Source: Actinokineospora terrae (GTDB taxonomy: Bacteria; Actinomycetota; Actinomycetes; Mycobacteriales; Pseudonocardiaceae). From it: a DNA stretch of 64,000 nt. Of this stretch, positions 32,947 to 41,643 are shown in pieces. A model generated the notes under the pieces. The model ran no database searches. It worked only from the letters and a program-made list of their open reading frames with translations, and was not told the origin of the DNA. Positions within the stretch are counted from its first letter, which is position 1. Every line of letters starts with the position of its first letter. The position numbers and the translations under genes were made by a program. The stretch spans positions 372,001-436,000 of the forward strand of contig NZ_FOGI01000001.1 in NCBI RefSeq assembly GCF_900111175.1, written 5' to 3'.

Positions 32947-35900
32947 ACGAGCAGCAGAACCCCGACCACGTCCAGCGGCCCAAGGGCGACGCGTTCGGGT
33001 CACTCGGGGAGACCGTGGCCGCGCGCACGCTGCGGGCCGGGCCGTTGCGCACCCTGCGGGAGCGCCAGCAGGCCCTGGTCGTGCTGTGCGTCGGCACCCT
33101 GATGATCATCCTGGACGCGTCGGTGGTCAACGTCGCGCTCCCGTCCATCCGCGCCGACCTGGGCTTCTCCGAGTCGGACCTGGCGTGGGTGGTCAACGCC
33201 TACCTGGTGCCCTTCGGCGGGCTCCTGCTCTTCGGCGGCAGGCTGGGCGACATCGTCGGCGCCAAACGGGTGTTCCTCGGCGGCCTGGCGCTCTTCGGCG
33301 CCGCCTCGGTCCTGTGTGGACTGGCCGCGACCAAGGAGGTGTTGGTCGCCGCCCGGTTCCTGCAAGGCGTCGGTGGCGCGCTGGCGTCGTCGGTGGTGCT
33401 CGGCATGATCGTGTCGATGTTCCCCAAGCCCAAGGAGCAGGGCAAGGCGCTGGCGTTCTACGCCTTCGTCGCCTCGGCGGGCGCCGCGATCGGCCTGCTG
33501 GTCGGCGCGCTGCTCACCGAGGGCGTCGACTGGCACTGGATCTTCTTCGTCAACGTGCCGATCTGCGTGGTCACCGTGCTGTTCGCGGTGCGGCTGCTCA
33601 ACGACCGGCGCGACGAGGACACGGTCGGCGTGGACGTGACCGGCTCGGTGCTGGTCGTCGGCTCGCTGATGCTGTGGGTCTACACCATCGTCCAGGCCGT
33701 CGACCACGGCTGGACCTCCGGGCGCACCCTCGCCCTCGCCGGTGGCGCGCTGGTCCTGCTGATCGGCTTCGCCGTGCGGCAGCGGATGGCCAGGCACCCG
33801 TTGGTGCCGCCCGAGGTCTTGCGGGCGCGCAATGTCGTGTGGACGAACGTGACGCTCGCGTTGGCGGTGACCGGCCCGACAGCCACCTTCTTCCTCGGCG
33901 CGCTCTACCTGCAACAGGTGCTGCGGTTCAGCGTCGTCCAGGTCGGCCTGGCGTTCCTGCCGGTCGCGGTGACCATCGCGGCGGTGACGCTGAAGCTGGC
34001 GCCGAGGGTGATGCGCAAGGTCGACCCCAAGCAGGTCATGGTGATCGGCCTGGCCTGCCTCGCGGCGGGCCTCGGCGCGCTCGCGTTCATCCCGGTCGAC
34101 GGCGTGTACGCCGCGCACGTGCTGCCCGGTCTGCTGCTCATCGGCCTCGGCACCGGCCTCGCGGTCCCCGCGACGCTGGCGGCCGCCGTCGCGGGCGCCA
34201 CCCGGTTCGACGCCGGTGTCCGCTCGGGCCTGGTGAACACGACCCAGCAGTTGGGCGCCGCTGTCGGTCTCGCGGTGCTCGCCACGGTCGCGACCACCCG
34301 TGCGAAGGACCAACTCGGCGCGGGTGCGGCGGTCGACTCGGCGCTGACCAGCGGCTACAGCCTGGCCTTCGTCGTCGGCGCCGGGATCATGCTGGTCGGC
34401 CTTGCCGTCGCCGCACTGCTGGTCAGGCCCGCGGTGCCGAAGACGGCGCCGACCGAGCTCGACCCGACGCTGCGCCGGACCCCGATCGAGGGCGCGCCCA
34501 CCCTGGCGGGCGCCAAGGACGCGGACTTCCTGGCCCTGGGCCTCAGCGGCGCCAACATGACCGCGATGCTGTGGTCGATCGCGATGGGCAAGCGCGCCGT
34601 GGGCGTCGACCTGCGCGGCGACCCGTACATGGCGGTCATGCACTGGAACATCCGCGAGGACATGTACCACCACCTCAGCGAGATCGACCGGCTGATGGCG
34701 CAGCGCTTCGGCGCGGACCGGCTGCCGCGCCGCGGTGACGGGTCGCCGTTCCTGCTGGGGGAGTGCTTCTACAACCCCGACCCGGAGAGCCCCGGCGACG
34801 CGCGCGCCGACGAGGTCGTCTCCGGGTGGACGCCGGACTCGCACATCGCCGGTGTGGTGCAGAAAGCCGAGTTCGTCGACGACCGCTACGTCGACGGCAA
34901 GCCCGCCCGCACCGTGGAGGCTCTCGGTGAGTACACCGCCCCGGCCGCGCCGGACCCGAGCCGGATCGGCCGGGACATGGGCGAGGTGCTGCGGGAGCGC
35001 TCCGGCTTCCAGACCGGCGCGCAGGAACTGCTGATCATCCTGCGCCGCTACCTCAAGGCGATCGAGAAGATGGACCTCGCCGCAGGCGTCGAGCCGCGGT
35101 GCAGGCTGTTCCGCTTCCACCGGGTGGTCGAGCCGACCAGGCGCGGCCGCGGCGAGCCGGACGGCTTCACCCGCGACGCGGACGGCCGGGTCCGCGTGCA
35201 CATCGAGGCGATCCGCGAGATGGACGGCAAGCGCAGCTACGGCCGGGTCCGCGCGCCGGGGACGAAGGTCATCGACCTGGGCGTGCCGGAGCTGTTCATG
35301 GTCGCCGAGGGCCTGCACAGCGCGGACGCCAAGCGGCTGGGCATGGAGTTCGACCACCGGCTGGTCGACCACGGCGACGGCCGCGGCCCGGTCCGGGTGG
35401 AGGCCGACTACCTGGTCGGGCTGATGACCATCTACGTCGACAGCCGCATCCGGCAGCGAGTCGCCTCCGAGCACGACCGCGACGGCACCGAGTACTGGGT
35501 GCGCCAGGTCGCCATCGGGCACGAGGACGACGCCGAGATCGGCTGGATCGGCGCGCAGGTGCCGGACTTCCGCACCTTCGACCCGATCCTGGCCGGTCTG
35601 GTCCCGGAGGGGACCGACCCGGACTCGCCGGAGTACTTCGCCGGGTACCAGCACCTGATCCGCGACTACTGGCTGCGCCAGGTCTCGATCATCACCGAGA
35701 TCCCGCTCAGCGACGTCCGGCGCACCAGCATCGCCTCCACGCCGACGCTGTTCACCGTCGAGGCCAAGTCCGGTGTGGACGCCCTGGTCGCGCGCAACGG
35801 TGTAGTGGCGGGCGATTCGTTCGGCAACGGCGACTTCCTGACCAGCGGCGGCATCAACACCGGCATCCTCGGCCACGCCGCGCGGGTGCTCACCTACTGG

Positions 35901-36338
35901 CGCAGGCGGGCCGAAGGGGCCGACACCGACACCGCGATCCGCGAGCTGGCCGACGGCATCAAGGCCGACACCGACGCGTGGATCGACGTCAGCCTGCCCA
36001 ACTTCGCCCAACCGCCGCGCCCGTGCGCCGGTGACCCGGCGGCGTGGCAGCGGGTGATCGAGGCGACCAGGGCGCACCGGCGCGCGATCGCCCCGGTCAA
36101 CCACCGCGACGAGTGGAGCCGGATCAACGTGTTCGTCGGCAGGCTCTACAGCTACCGGCTGCCGGACCTGCTGCCGACGCACCCGGCGACCAGGCCGGAG
36201 ACCGCCGAGGCGCTCGCCCTGTCGATGACCGGTCGCGCCTCGGTGAACTCCGCGACCGGCCGCGACGACCCACTGCCCTACCACCACGAACCATCCACTC
36301 AGGATGGTGCGTCGGGGATGGCCATGGTCGACGTCTGA
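32943..36338 (+). CDS. MFS transporter fused to large flavoprotein (copy 2)
   Basis: An 1131-residue protein in one uninterrupted frame. Residues about 40-505 form a 14-segment DHA2/QacA-type MFS drug exporter, with LDASVVNVALPSI, GGRLGDIVGAKRVF (motif A) and a GAAIGLLVG segment. After a short linker, residues about 522-1110 are a paralogue of the preceding flavoprotein: LGLSGANMTAML, VGVDLRGDP, YWVRQVAIGHEDD, VPDFRTFDPILAGL and NGVVAGDSFGNG. GTG at 32943 overlaps the upstream stop. A transporter fused to an oxidoreductase suggests that the last oxidation is coupled to export on the inner face of the membrane. I know of no characterised example. A sequencing frameshift joining two genes would be the dull alternative. 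Confidence 0.82.
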   Translation: MNEQQNPDHVQRPKGDAFGSLGETVAARTLRAGPLRTLRERQQALVVLCVGTLMIILDASVVNVALPSIRADLGFSESDLAWVVNAYLVPFGGLLLFGGRLGDIVGAKRVFLGGLALFGAASVLCGLAATKEVLVAARFLQGVGGALASSVVLGMIVSMFPKPKEQGKALAFYAFVASAGAAIGLLVGALLTEGVDWHWIFFVNVPICVVTVLFAVRLLNDRRDEDTVGVDVTGSVLVVGSLMLWVYTIVQAVDHGWTSGRTLALAGGALVLLIGFAVRQRMARHPLVPPEVLRARNVVWTNVTLALAVTGPTATFFLGALYLQQVLRFSVVQVGLAFLPVAVTIAAVTLKLAPRVMRKVDPKQVMVIGLACLAAGLGALAFIPVDGVYAAHVLPGLLLIGLGTGLAVPATLAAAVAGATRFDAGVRSGLVNTTQQLGAAVGLAVLATVATTRAKDQLGAGAAVDSALTSGYSLAFVVGAGIMLVGLAVAALLVRPAVPKTAPTELDPTLRRTPIEGAPTLAGAKDADFLALGLSGANMTAMLWSIAMGKRAVGVDLRGDPYMAVMHWNIREDMYHHLSEIDRLMAQRFGADRLPRRGDGSPFLLGECFYNPDPESPGDARADEVVSGWTPDSHIAGVVQKAEFVDDRYVDGKPARTVEALGEYTAPAAPDPSRIGRDMGEVLRERSGFQTGAQELLIILRRYLKAIEKMDLAAGVEPRCRLFRFHRVVEPTRRGRGEPDGFTRDADGRVRVHIEAIREMDGKRSYGRVRAPGTKVIDLGVPELFMVAEGLHSADAKRLGMEFDHRLVDHGDGRGPVRVEADYLVGLMTIYVDSRIRQRVASEHDRDGTEYWVRQVAIGHEDDAEIGWIGAQVPDFRTFDPILAGLVPEGTDPDSPEYFAGYQHLIRDYWLRQVSIITEIPLSDVRRTSIASTPTLFTVEAKSGVDALVARNGVVAGDSFGNGDFLTSGGINTGILGHAARVLTYWRRRAEGADTDTAIRELADGIKADTDAWIDVSLPNFAQPPRPCAGDPAAWQRVIEATRAHRRAIAPVNHRDEWSRINVFVGRLYSYRLPDLLPTHPATRPETAEALALSMTGRASVNSATGRDDPLPYHHEPSTQDGASGMAMVDV

Positions 36339-36392
36339 GCCCCGGCTCCGGAAGTTGTCGAAACGCTGTTCCCGCAAGGGAAGTCGAGCTAT

Positions 36393-36435
36393 GCTCGGAC
36401 AACCGGTGACGCGAGCCCGCACCGGTTGTCCGAGC
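36393..36435. terminator. Perfect 16-base hairpin downstream of the fusion gene
   Basis: Arms at 36393-36408 and 36420-36435 are exact complements (core CTCGGACAACCGGTG) around an 11-base loop. It lies 55 bases past the fusion stop and about 70 bases before the next start. There is no T-run; it may be a terminator, attenuator or protein site. Confidence 0.55.
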
Positions 36436-36503
36436 CGCAGTCTTGTCCCAGCCGCAGTCCGGTGCGAGCCACAGTCCCTTGTCGACCTGAGTGACGGGTG
36501 CCC

Positions 36504-37973
36504 ATGTTCCATTCTCCTGTGAGTGCCACGGCCGATCCCTCGCAAGCCCCCGCCACCTTCGACACCATCGTGGTGGGCAACGGCGGCCTGGGCCTGTCGC
36601 TCGGTCTGGTGCTGGCCCGGCGCGGCCAGCGGGTCGCGGTGGTGGGCGAGGCGAGCAGGCCGTTGGCCGCGTCGGTCGCCGCGGGCGCGATGAACGGCTG
36701 CTTCGGCGAGGTCACCCCGACCCTCGTGCGCAGTGAGTACGGCAGGCTCAAGCTGGCGATGGACGTGCGGGCCACGTCCCTGTGGGACCAGTGGGCTCAG
36801 TCGCTCATCGAGGAGTCCGACGAGACCCGCATCCGCAGCGCCACCGGCACCATCGTCATCCTCAACACCATCGGCGTGCCGGGGATCGACAGCGCCGGGT
36901 ACGCCGCGATCCGGCAGGCGATGCAGGACTACAAGGAGCCCTACGAGGACCTCGAACCCGAGGACATCGAGTGGCTCGCGCCGGAGCCGAAGTCCCGGCC
37001 GCTCAAGGCGATGTTCATCCCCGGCGAGCACGCCGTCGACACCCCCGCGTTGTTGCGCGCCTTGCCCGCTGCGTTCACCAGGGCCGGGGGAGTGCTGGTC
37101 GACGCGCATGTGGACCGCGTCGTGCTCGAGGGCGGCCGCACGACCGGTGTGGTGCTGCGCGGCGACGGCAAGGTCCTCTCCGCCGACAACGTCGTGCTCG
37201 CCGCGGGTGTCTCGTCGCATGAACTGCTGTCCGCTGTGGACCCCGAGATCCGCGACAAGATCCCGTCGATGGTCGCGGGCGGCGGCGTGTCGCTGCTGGT
37301 GCGCACCGAGAACGGCCTGATCCCCGACTCGGTGATCCGCACCCCGAACCGCGCCTTCGCCTGCGGTCTGCACGTGGTCCCGCGCGGCGACGGCGTCATC
37401 TACCTCGGCGCCACCAACGAGGTGCTGCCCAAACCCATCTCCACCGCCGCGATCGGCGAGGTCAACCTGCTGCTCAGCGGCATCAGGCAGATGCGGGCCG
37501 ACTTGGTCAACGGGCACATCCTGAAGATCAACGTCGGCAACCGGCCGATCCCGCTCGACGGCTACCCGCTGCTGGGCCCCGCCGGGGTCGACGGGCTGTG
37601 GCTGATGACCGGCACCTACCGCGACGGCCTGCACCAGTCGCCGATGCTGGCCGAGGAGATCGCCGCCCGCGTGCTGGGCGAGCCCCACGACACCGACCTC
37701 GACGTGTTCACCCCGGTCCGGCCGCCGTTGCAGTCGATGACCAGGGAAGAGGCGTTGGAGACAGCGGTCACGCACACCATGGCCGTCGGCGTCGAGCACG
37801 ACTGGCACCTGCCGGAGGACTTCCCGCCGCTGATCGAGGAGCAGTTCCGCCGCTCGTTCCGCCAGGTGCTCGACGAGATGGACCACGACTTCGTCCCGCC
37901 GCCGGAGCTGCTGTTCTTCGTGGAGGACGAGATCCACGACGCGCTCCGCCGCTACTACGACGCGCACCGCTAG
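36504..37973 (+). CDS. DAO-family FAD oxidoreductase (glycine-oxidase-like)
   Basis: A 489-residue flavoprotein of the D-amino-acid oxidase/glycine oxidase (ThiO-like) family. The FAD site is TIVVGNGGLGLSLGLVLARRG near residue 21 with VAVVGE at the strand end. VVLAAGVSSHELL lies mid-protein, and DGLWLMTGTYRDGLHQSP is the C-terminal active-site block. ATG at 36504 is preferred over GTG at 36498; no strong ribosome site decides. It would oxidise a secondary or primary amine to an imine. A 100-residue C-terminal extension rich in acidic and aromatic residues is unusual. It is probably cotranscribed with the DinB gene 16 bases downstream. Confidence 0.8.
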   Translation: MFHSPVSATADPSQAPATFDTIVVGNGGLGLSLGLVLARRGQRVAVVGEASRPLAASVAAGAMNGCFGEVTPTLVRSEYGRLKLAMDVRATSLWDQWAQSLIEESDETRIRSATGTIVILNTIGVPGIDSAGYAAIRQAMQDYKEPYEDLEPEDIEWLAPEPKSRPLKAMFIPGEHAVDTPALLRALPAAFTRAGGVLVDAHVDRVVLEGGRTTGVVLRGDGKVLSADNVVLAAGVSSHELLSAVDPEIRDKIPSMVAGGGVSLLVRTENGLIPDSVIRTPNRAFACGLHVVPRGDGVIYLGATNEVLPKPISTAAIGEVNLLLSGIRQMRADLVNGHILKINVGNRPIPLDGYPLLGPAGVDGLWLMTGTYRDGLHQSPMLAEEIAARVLGEPHDTDLDVFTPVRPPLQSMTREEALETAVTHTMAVGVEHDWHLPEDFPPLIEEQFRRSFRQVLDEMDHDFVPPPELLFFVEDEIHDALRRYYDAHR

Positions 37974-37989
37974 AGAAGGGGCCGAGACC

Positions 37990-38502
37990 ATGTGGCGCAC
38001 CCCGGACATCGACCGGACCCCGTTCCCCGCCGGGGGTGACGAGCGCGCGCTGCTGCTGGCGTGGCTCGACCACAAGCGGGAGACCTTCCTGTTCAAGATC
38101 TCGGGCCTGACCGAGCAGCAGCTCAAGACCGCCAACGCCGAACCGTCCACCTTGACGCTGCACGGCCTGCTCCGCCACATGGCCGACAACGAACGGTGGA
38201 TCCGCCGCCTGTTCACCGGTGGACCCGACGACGACTGCTTCTTCACCGACGACAACCCCGACGCCGCGTTCACCGACCTCTCGGGCGCGGATCCCGAGGC
38301 GGACTACGGTGTCCTGCTGGCCGAGATGGACCACGTGCGAGCCGCGCTGCCCACTCGGGACCTGGACGAGGCCGTGGTCGACGAGGACGGCGACAAGATG
38401 ACGCTGCGGGTGGCGGTGTTGCACGTGCTGGAGGAGTACTCCCGGCACACCGGCCACGCCGACCTGATCCGCCAACGACTCGACGGCGCGGTCGGTCACT
38501 GA
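37990..38502 (+). CDS. DinB/DUF664-family protein (thiol-dependent transferase fold)
   Basis: A 170-residue four-helix-bundle protein of the DinB/DUF664 family. The metal-binding His residues appear in GLLRHMADNERW and EEYSRHTGHADLIRQ, the usual H-x-x-x-D and H-x-x-x-H-x-D arrangement. In actinobacteria this fold includes mycothiol-dependent S-transferases and isomerases such as maleylpyruvate isomerase. GAGAAGGGG lies upstream of the ATG. It is the last gene before a very strong terminator. Neighbouring oxidases suggest that it acts on a reactive oxidised intermediate, but this is inference. Confidence 0.8.
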   Translation: MWRTPDIDRTPFPAGGDERALLLAWLDHKRETFLFKISGLTEQQLKTANAEPSTLTLHGLLRHMADNERWIRRLFTGGPDDDCFFTDDNPDAAFTDLSGADPEADYGVLLAEMDHVRAALPTRDLDEAVVDEDGDKMTLRVAVLHVLEEYSRHTGHADLIRQRLDGAVGH

Positions 38503-38515
38503 CGATTTCCCTTGT

Positions 38516-38558
38516 GCGCCAAGGAGGGCGGCCCGAATCGGGTCGCCCTCCTTGGCGC
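38516..38558 (+). terminator. Strong hairpin terminator
   Basis: Perfect 15-base arms GCGCCAAGGAGGGCG (38516-38530) and CGCCCTCCTTGGCGC (38544-38558). The 13-base loop itself contains CCCG/CGGG. It begins 14 bases after the DinB stop and separates that operon from the PBD operon. Confidence 0.85.
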
Positions 38559-38699
38559 TTCACGAGTCTTTGAAGAGAACTTCACAGAGACGTGAGTCTT
38601 TCACCGGTTAGGTCGCCATCAGGTCGGGTAGGTCACCCAAGAGCAAGGAGTGCACAGGTCTTCGCCGCGAGCGGACCGGCGGCGGGTGAGGGAGGCGGG

Positions 38700-40178
38700 A
38701 TGTTAGGCAGGCGCGGATTCCTGGGGGCGGCGGCCTCAGCGGCGGTGGTGGTGGGGTTCGACCCATCGAGCCGCATGTGGGTCACCGGAGCCGAAGCCGC
38801 CCCACCTTCCGCGCCGTCGTTCGACCGCATGCCACCGCTGGACGGTCAGCTGGTGATCGATGACGCCGCGCGTGCGGCCGTGGCGACCGACCTGGGCAAC
38901 ATCGTGCACCGCAAGCCACACGCGGTACTGCGGCCCGGGTCCGCCAAGGACATCGCCACCGTGGTCCGGTTCTGCCGGGAGCACCGCCTCAGCGTCTCGA
39001 CGCGCGGCCAAGGGCACACCACGCACGGGCAGGGCCTGTCGAACGGTGTGCTCATCGAGAACAAGCACCTCAACCGGGTGCACTCGCTGACCCCGCGCAC
39101 TGCCGTGGTCGACTCCGGTATCAAGTGGATGGACCTCACGAAGGCCACCTACGCGCAGACTCCCAGGACGACACCGCCCACGCTGACTGCCTACACAGGA
39201 CTGTCCGTGGGTGGAACCCTGTCCGTGGGCGGGATCGGCGGTCTGGTCGGCGGTCTGAACTCCGGGTTGCAGGTCGACCACGTGCGCGAGCTGGAGGTCG
39301 TCACCGGCACCGGGGATGCCGAACGCTGCTCCCGCACGCAGAAGCCGGACCTGTTCGAGGCCGTGCTCGGGGGACTCGGCCAGTGCGGGGTCATCACCAA
39401 GGCCACGCTGGACCTGGCCCCCGCCAAGGAGAACGCGCGCACCTACGCCCTGGAGTACGGTGACACCGCCGCGTTCTGCCGGGACCTGCGCACGCTCATC
39501 GACCGCCAGGGCGTCGACCACGTCTACGCCGAACTCTTCCCGCCCGGCACCACGGCCACCTACAAGCTCTACGCCACCGCGTTCTTCGACGGCACCCAGC
39601 CCGACAACGCCGCCATCACCCGGGGCCTGTCCGCCACTCCGCAGATCACCGACGCGGGCTACCTCGACTACGCCTTCACCATCGACAACGCGATCGACGA
39701 GCTGCGCGCGACGATGGGCTGGGACCGGCTCATCAAGCCCTGGTACGACATCTGGCTGCCCGGCTCGACCCTGGAGAACTACCTCGCCGAGGTCGTCCCG
39801 ACGCTGACCCCGCGCGACATCGGCCCGTACGGCGCCGGACTGATCTACCCGCAGCGCCGCTCCCTCACCACCAGGCCGTTCCCGCGGCTGCCCAAGGCGG
39901 ACGGTACGCGGTGGGCGTTCGTGCTCGACATCAACACCGTCGCGGAGAAGGCGGGCCCGGACCCGGCGTTCGTCGAGGAGATGCTGGCCCGCAACGCCCG
40001 GATGTTCGCCCGCGCCCGCGACGCGCACGGCGCGACCCTGTACCCGATCGGCTCGGTCCCGTTCACCGCGCGGGACTGGCGGCTGCAGTACGGCGACCGG
40101 TGGCAGGCGTTCCAGGCGGCCAAGCGGCGCTACGACCCCAGCGGCATCCTCACTCCCGGGCCCGCCATCTTCGGCTGA
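38700..40178 (+). CDS. Exported FAD-linked oxidoreductase (BBE/cytokinin-dehydrogenase type)
   Basis: A 492-residue flavoprotein with a twin-arginine signal (GRRGFLGAAASAAVV), an FAD-binding_4 domain (KPHAVLRPGSAKDI, STRGQGHTTHGQGL, GGTLSVGGIGG) and a C-terminal cytokinin-dehydrogenase-like cap ending YDPSGILTPG. The ATG at 38700 follows GGAGG by four bases; codon 2 is TTA. Enzymes of this type oxidise alcohols or amines outside the membrane. PBD clusters carry an FAD/FMN-binding dehydrogenase proposed to desaturate the dihydropyrrole ring, and this is the best candidate here. Export through Tat would place the reaction after or during secretion. Confidence 0.83.
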   Translation: MLGRRGFLGAAASAAVVVGFDPSSRMWVTGAEAAPPSAPSFDRMPPLDGQLVIDDAARAAVATDLGNIVHRKPHAVLRPGSAKDIATVVRFCREHRLSVSTRGQGHTTHGQGLSNGVLIENKHLNRVHSLTPRTAVVDSGIKWMDLTKATYAQTPRTTPPTLTAYTGLSVGGTLSVGGIGGLVGGLNSGLQVDHVRELEVVTGTGDAERCSRTQKPDLFEAVLGGLGQCGVITKATLDLAPAKENARTYALEYGDTAAFCRDLRTLIDRQGVDHVYAELFPPGTTATYKLYATAFFDGTQPDNAAITRGLSATPQITDAGYLDYAFTIDNAIDELRATMGWDRLIKPWYDIWLPGSTLENYLAEVVPTLTPRDIGPYGAGLIYPQRRSLTTRPFPRLPKADGTRWAFVLDINTVAEKAGPDPAFVEEMLARNARMFARARDAHGATLYPIGSVPFTARDWRLQYGDRWQAFQAAKRRYDPSGILTPGPAIFG

Positions 40179-40285
40179 CCGGGGCGCGAACCGGGACCGG
40201 TGCCGCACAGTCCGGCTCGGCTGAGCCCGGCACGAAGTCGGGTGAACGAAGACGCACGTGGCGTTCGCGACCGAAAGGGGACACG

Positions 40286-40756
40286 GTGAACCGACTGGAC
40301 ATCGCGCTCACAGTCAACCACATCGCCATCCAGACCGACGACGTCGAGGCCACTATCGCCTGGTACGCGGAATTCCTCGGCACCAGTGTGGAATGGGAAC
40401 TCGACGAATTCTCCGACCTGACCCTCTCGCGCCTGCCGGGAATCGGGCGGTTGGCCGAACTGCGCGCCGGGGACGTCCGGCTGCACGTGTTCGACCGGAC
40501 CGAGCACAGCGGGCACGGCCCGGGGCCGCTCGACCACCAGTTCCAGCACGTCGGCATCGTCGTCGACGACGTCAAGCACCTGGAGACGTTGCGCGAGCGC
40601 TGGCTACGCGCCAAGGAGACCACCGACGTCACCTGGCAGCGCGAGGAACCGCCCTCGGACATCGTGATCGACTCCTCCGGGATGAGCAGCCTCTACGTCC
40701 TGGACCCCAACGGCCTGGAGTTCGAGTTCCTGCACTTCGCCGAGGCGGACTCGTGA
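40286..40756 (+). CDS. VOC-fold L-DOPA 2,3-dioxygenase (LmbB1-type)
   Basis: A 156-residue single-domain vicinal-oxygen-chelate protein. It has VNHIAIQTDD (metal His), FQHVGIVVDD (second His) and GLEFEFLHF (metal Glu). In lincomycin, anthramycin and sibiromycin pathways an extradiol L-DOPA 2,3-dioxygenase of this fold and size cleaves L-DOPA, and spontaneous cyclisation yields the pyrrolidine precursor. The GTG start has AAAGGGG about five bases upstream. The stop overlaps the tyrosine hydroxylase start (GTGA). The sequence alone says only VOC; the assignment rests on the neighbours encoding the remaining steps. Confidence 0.8.
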   Translation: MNRLDIALTVNHIAIQTDDVEATIAWYAEFLGTSVEWELDEFSDLTLSRLPGIGRLAELRAGDVRLHVFDRTEHSGHGPGPLDHQFQHVGIVVDDVKHLETLRERWLRAKETTDVTWQREEPPSDIVIDSSGMSSLYVLDPNGLEFEFLHFAEADS

Positions 40757-41643
40757 CGCACGACCGCAGGCGCCCCCAGGCGTCCACCGACCCCGCGCTC
40801 CAGCCGCGGCTGCTGTTCCTCCCCGCGACCGATGGGGACTACGCGGACAGCGACGACACCGCGCACGGTGCGGACCTGGACCACTTACCCGACTACACGC
40901 TGTTCGGCACACGCCCGGTCGAGGCGCGGCGGGTGTTCTGGTACCGCTGGCTCGCGGGCCACCAGATCTCCTTCGCGCTGTGGCGGGCGATGAGCGATGT
41001 CGTGAGCCGCCGCGGCGACGACCTGCCCTCGGAGCGCGAACTCGAGGTGCTGACGTCCTGCATCGACGGCTACAGCGCCATGCTCCTGTACTCCGCCACC
41101 GTGCCCCGCGACCACTACCACGCCAACATCCGCACCAGGATGGCGTTGCAGCACCCGTCGTTCAGCGGCGCGTGGGCCCCGGACTACAAGCCGATCCGGC
41201 TGCTGTTCCGCGGCCGGTTCGACTGGCAGGACGACCCGTCGTGCCGGGAGCTGGACGAGGCGGTGGCCCGCAACCGCCGCACCCACGACTTCATCGCCGA
41301 CCACCTCGTCCCCGATGGCCGCTCGCTGCTGCAGAAGTCCGCCGGGACCGTGCGCCAGGGCGTCTCGCGGGACAAGGAAGACCTCTACGACAACTTCTTC
41401 CTGACCATCCGCCGCCCGGTCGGCCACGCGGAACTGGTCACCCAGCTCGACGACCGCGTCGCGGAGCTCGCCGAGGACCTGGCGCACCACGGCCTGTACC
41501 CGGAGGTCGACGGCAGGCACCACCCGGTGGTCACCGGTCGGCCGGACCCGGCGCTGCGGCCGCTGGTCGCCGAGATGCCCGCCACGCTGCGCCGCGCGGC
41601 GCACCTCGTCGCCGGGATGCGCTACGCGGGAGCCCGATCATGA
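40753..41643 (+). CDS. Heme-dependent L-tyrosine 3-hydroxylase (LmbB2-type, TTA codon)
   Basis: A 296-residue protein without common domains. Its size, the conserved WYRWLAGHQISFALWR block and position next to the L-DOPA dioxygenase fit the LmbB2/SibU/Orf13 family of heme peroxygenases that hydroxylate tyrosine to L-DOPA. His residues in AGHQIS or DHYHANIR could be the heme ligand, but I cannot prove which. Codon 45 is TTA. Both ends overlap neighbours (GTGA and ATGA), placing it in a tightly coupled five-gene run of the alkylproline pathway. The family call is from memory of the pathway and motif likeness, not alignment. Confidence 0.74.
   Translation: MTHDRRRPQASTDPALQPRLLFLPATDGDYADSDDTAHGADLDHLPDYTLFGTRPVEARRVFWYRWLAGHQISFALWRAMSDVVSRRGDDLPSERELEVLTSCIDGYSAMLLYSATVPRDHYHANIRTRMALQHPSFSGAWAPDYKPIRLLFRGRFDWQDDPSCRELDEAVARNRRTHDFIADHLVPDGRSLLQKSAGTVRQGVSRDKEDLYDNFFLTIRRPVGHAELVTQLDDRVAELAEDLAHHGLYPEVDGRHHPVVTGRPDPALRPLVAEMPATLRRAAHLVAGMRYAGARS

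Noticed and set aside
32943..36338. Splitting the fusion gene into separate transporter and oxidoreductase genes
   Set aside because: No stop codon or well-placed ribosome site and start was found between the domains, so one polypeptide is the direct reading.
33000..38273. Very long open frame on the minus strand (over 1700 codons)
   Set aside because: It is the shadow of the flavoprotein, fusion and DAO genes; its translation is low-complexity, no family motif appears, and codon bias favours the plus strand.
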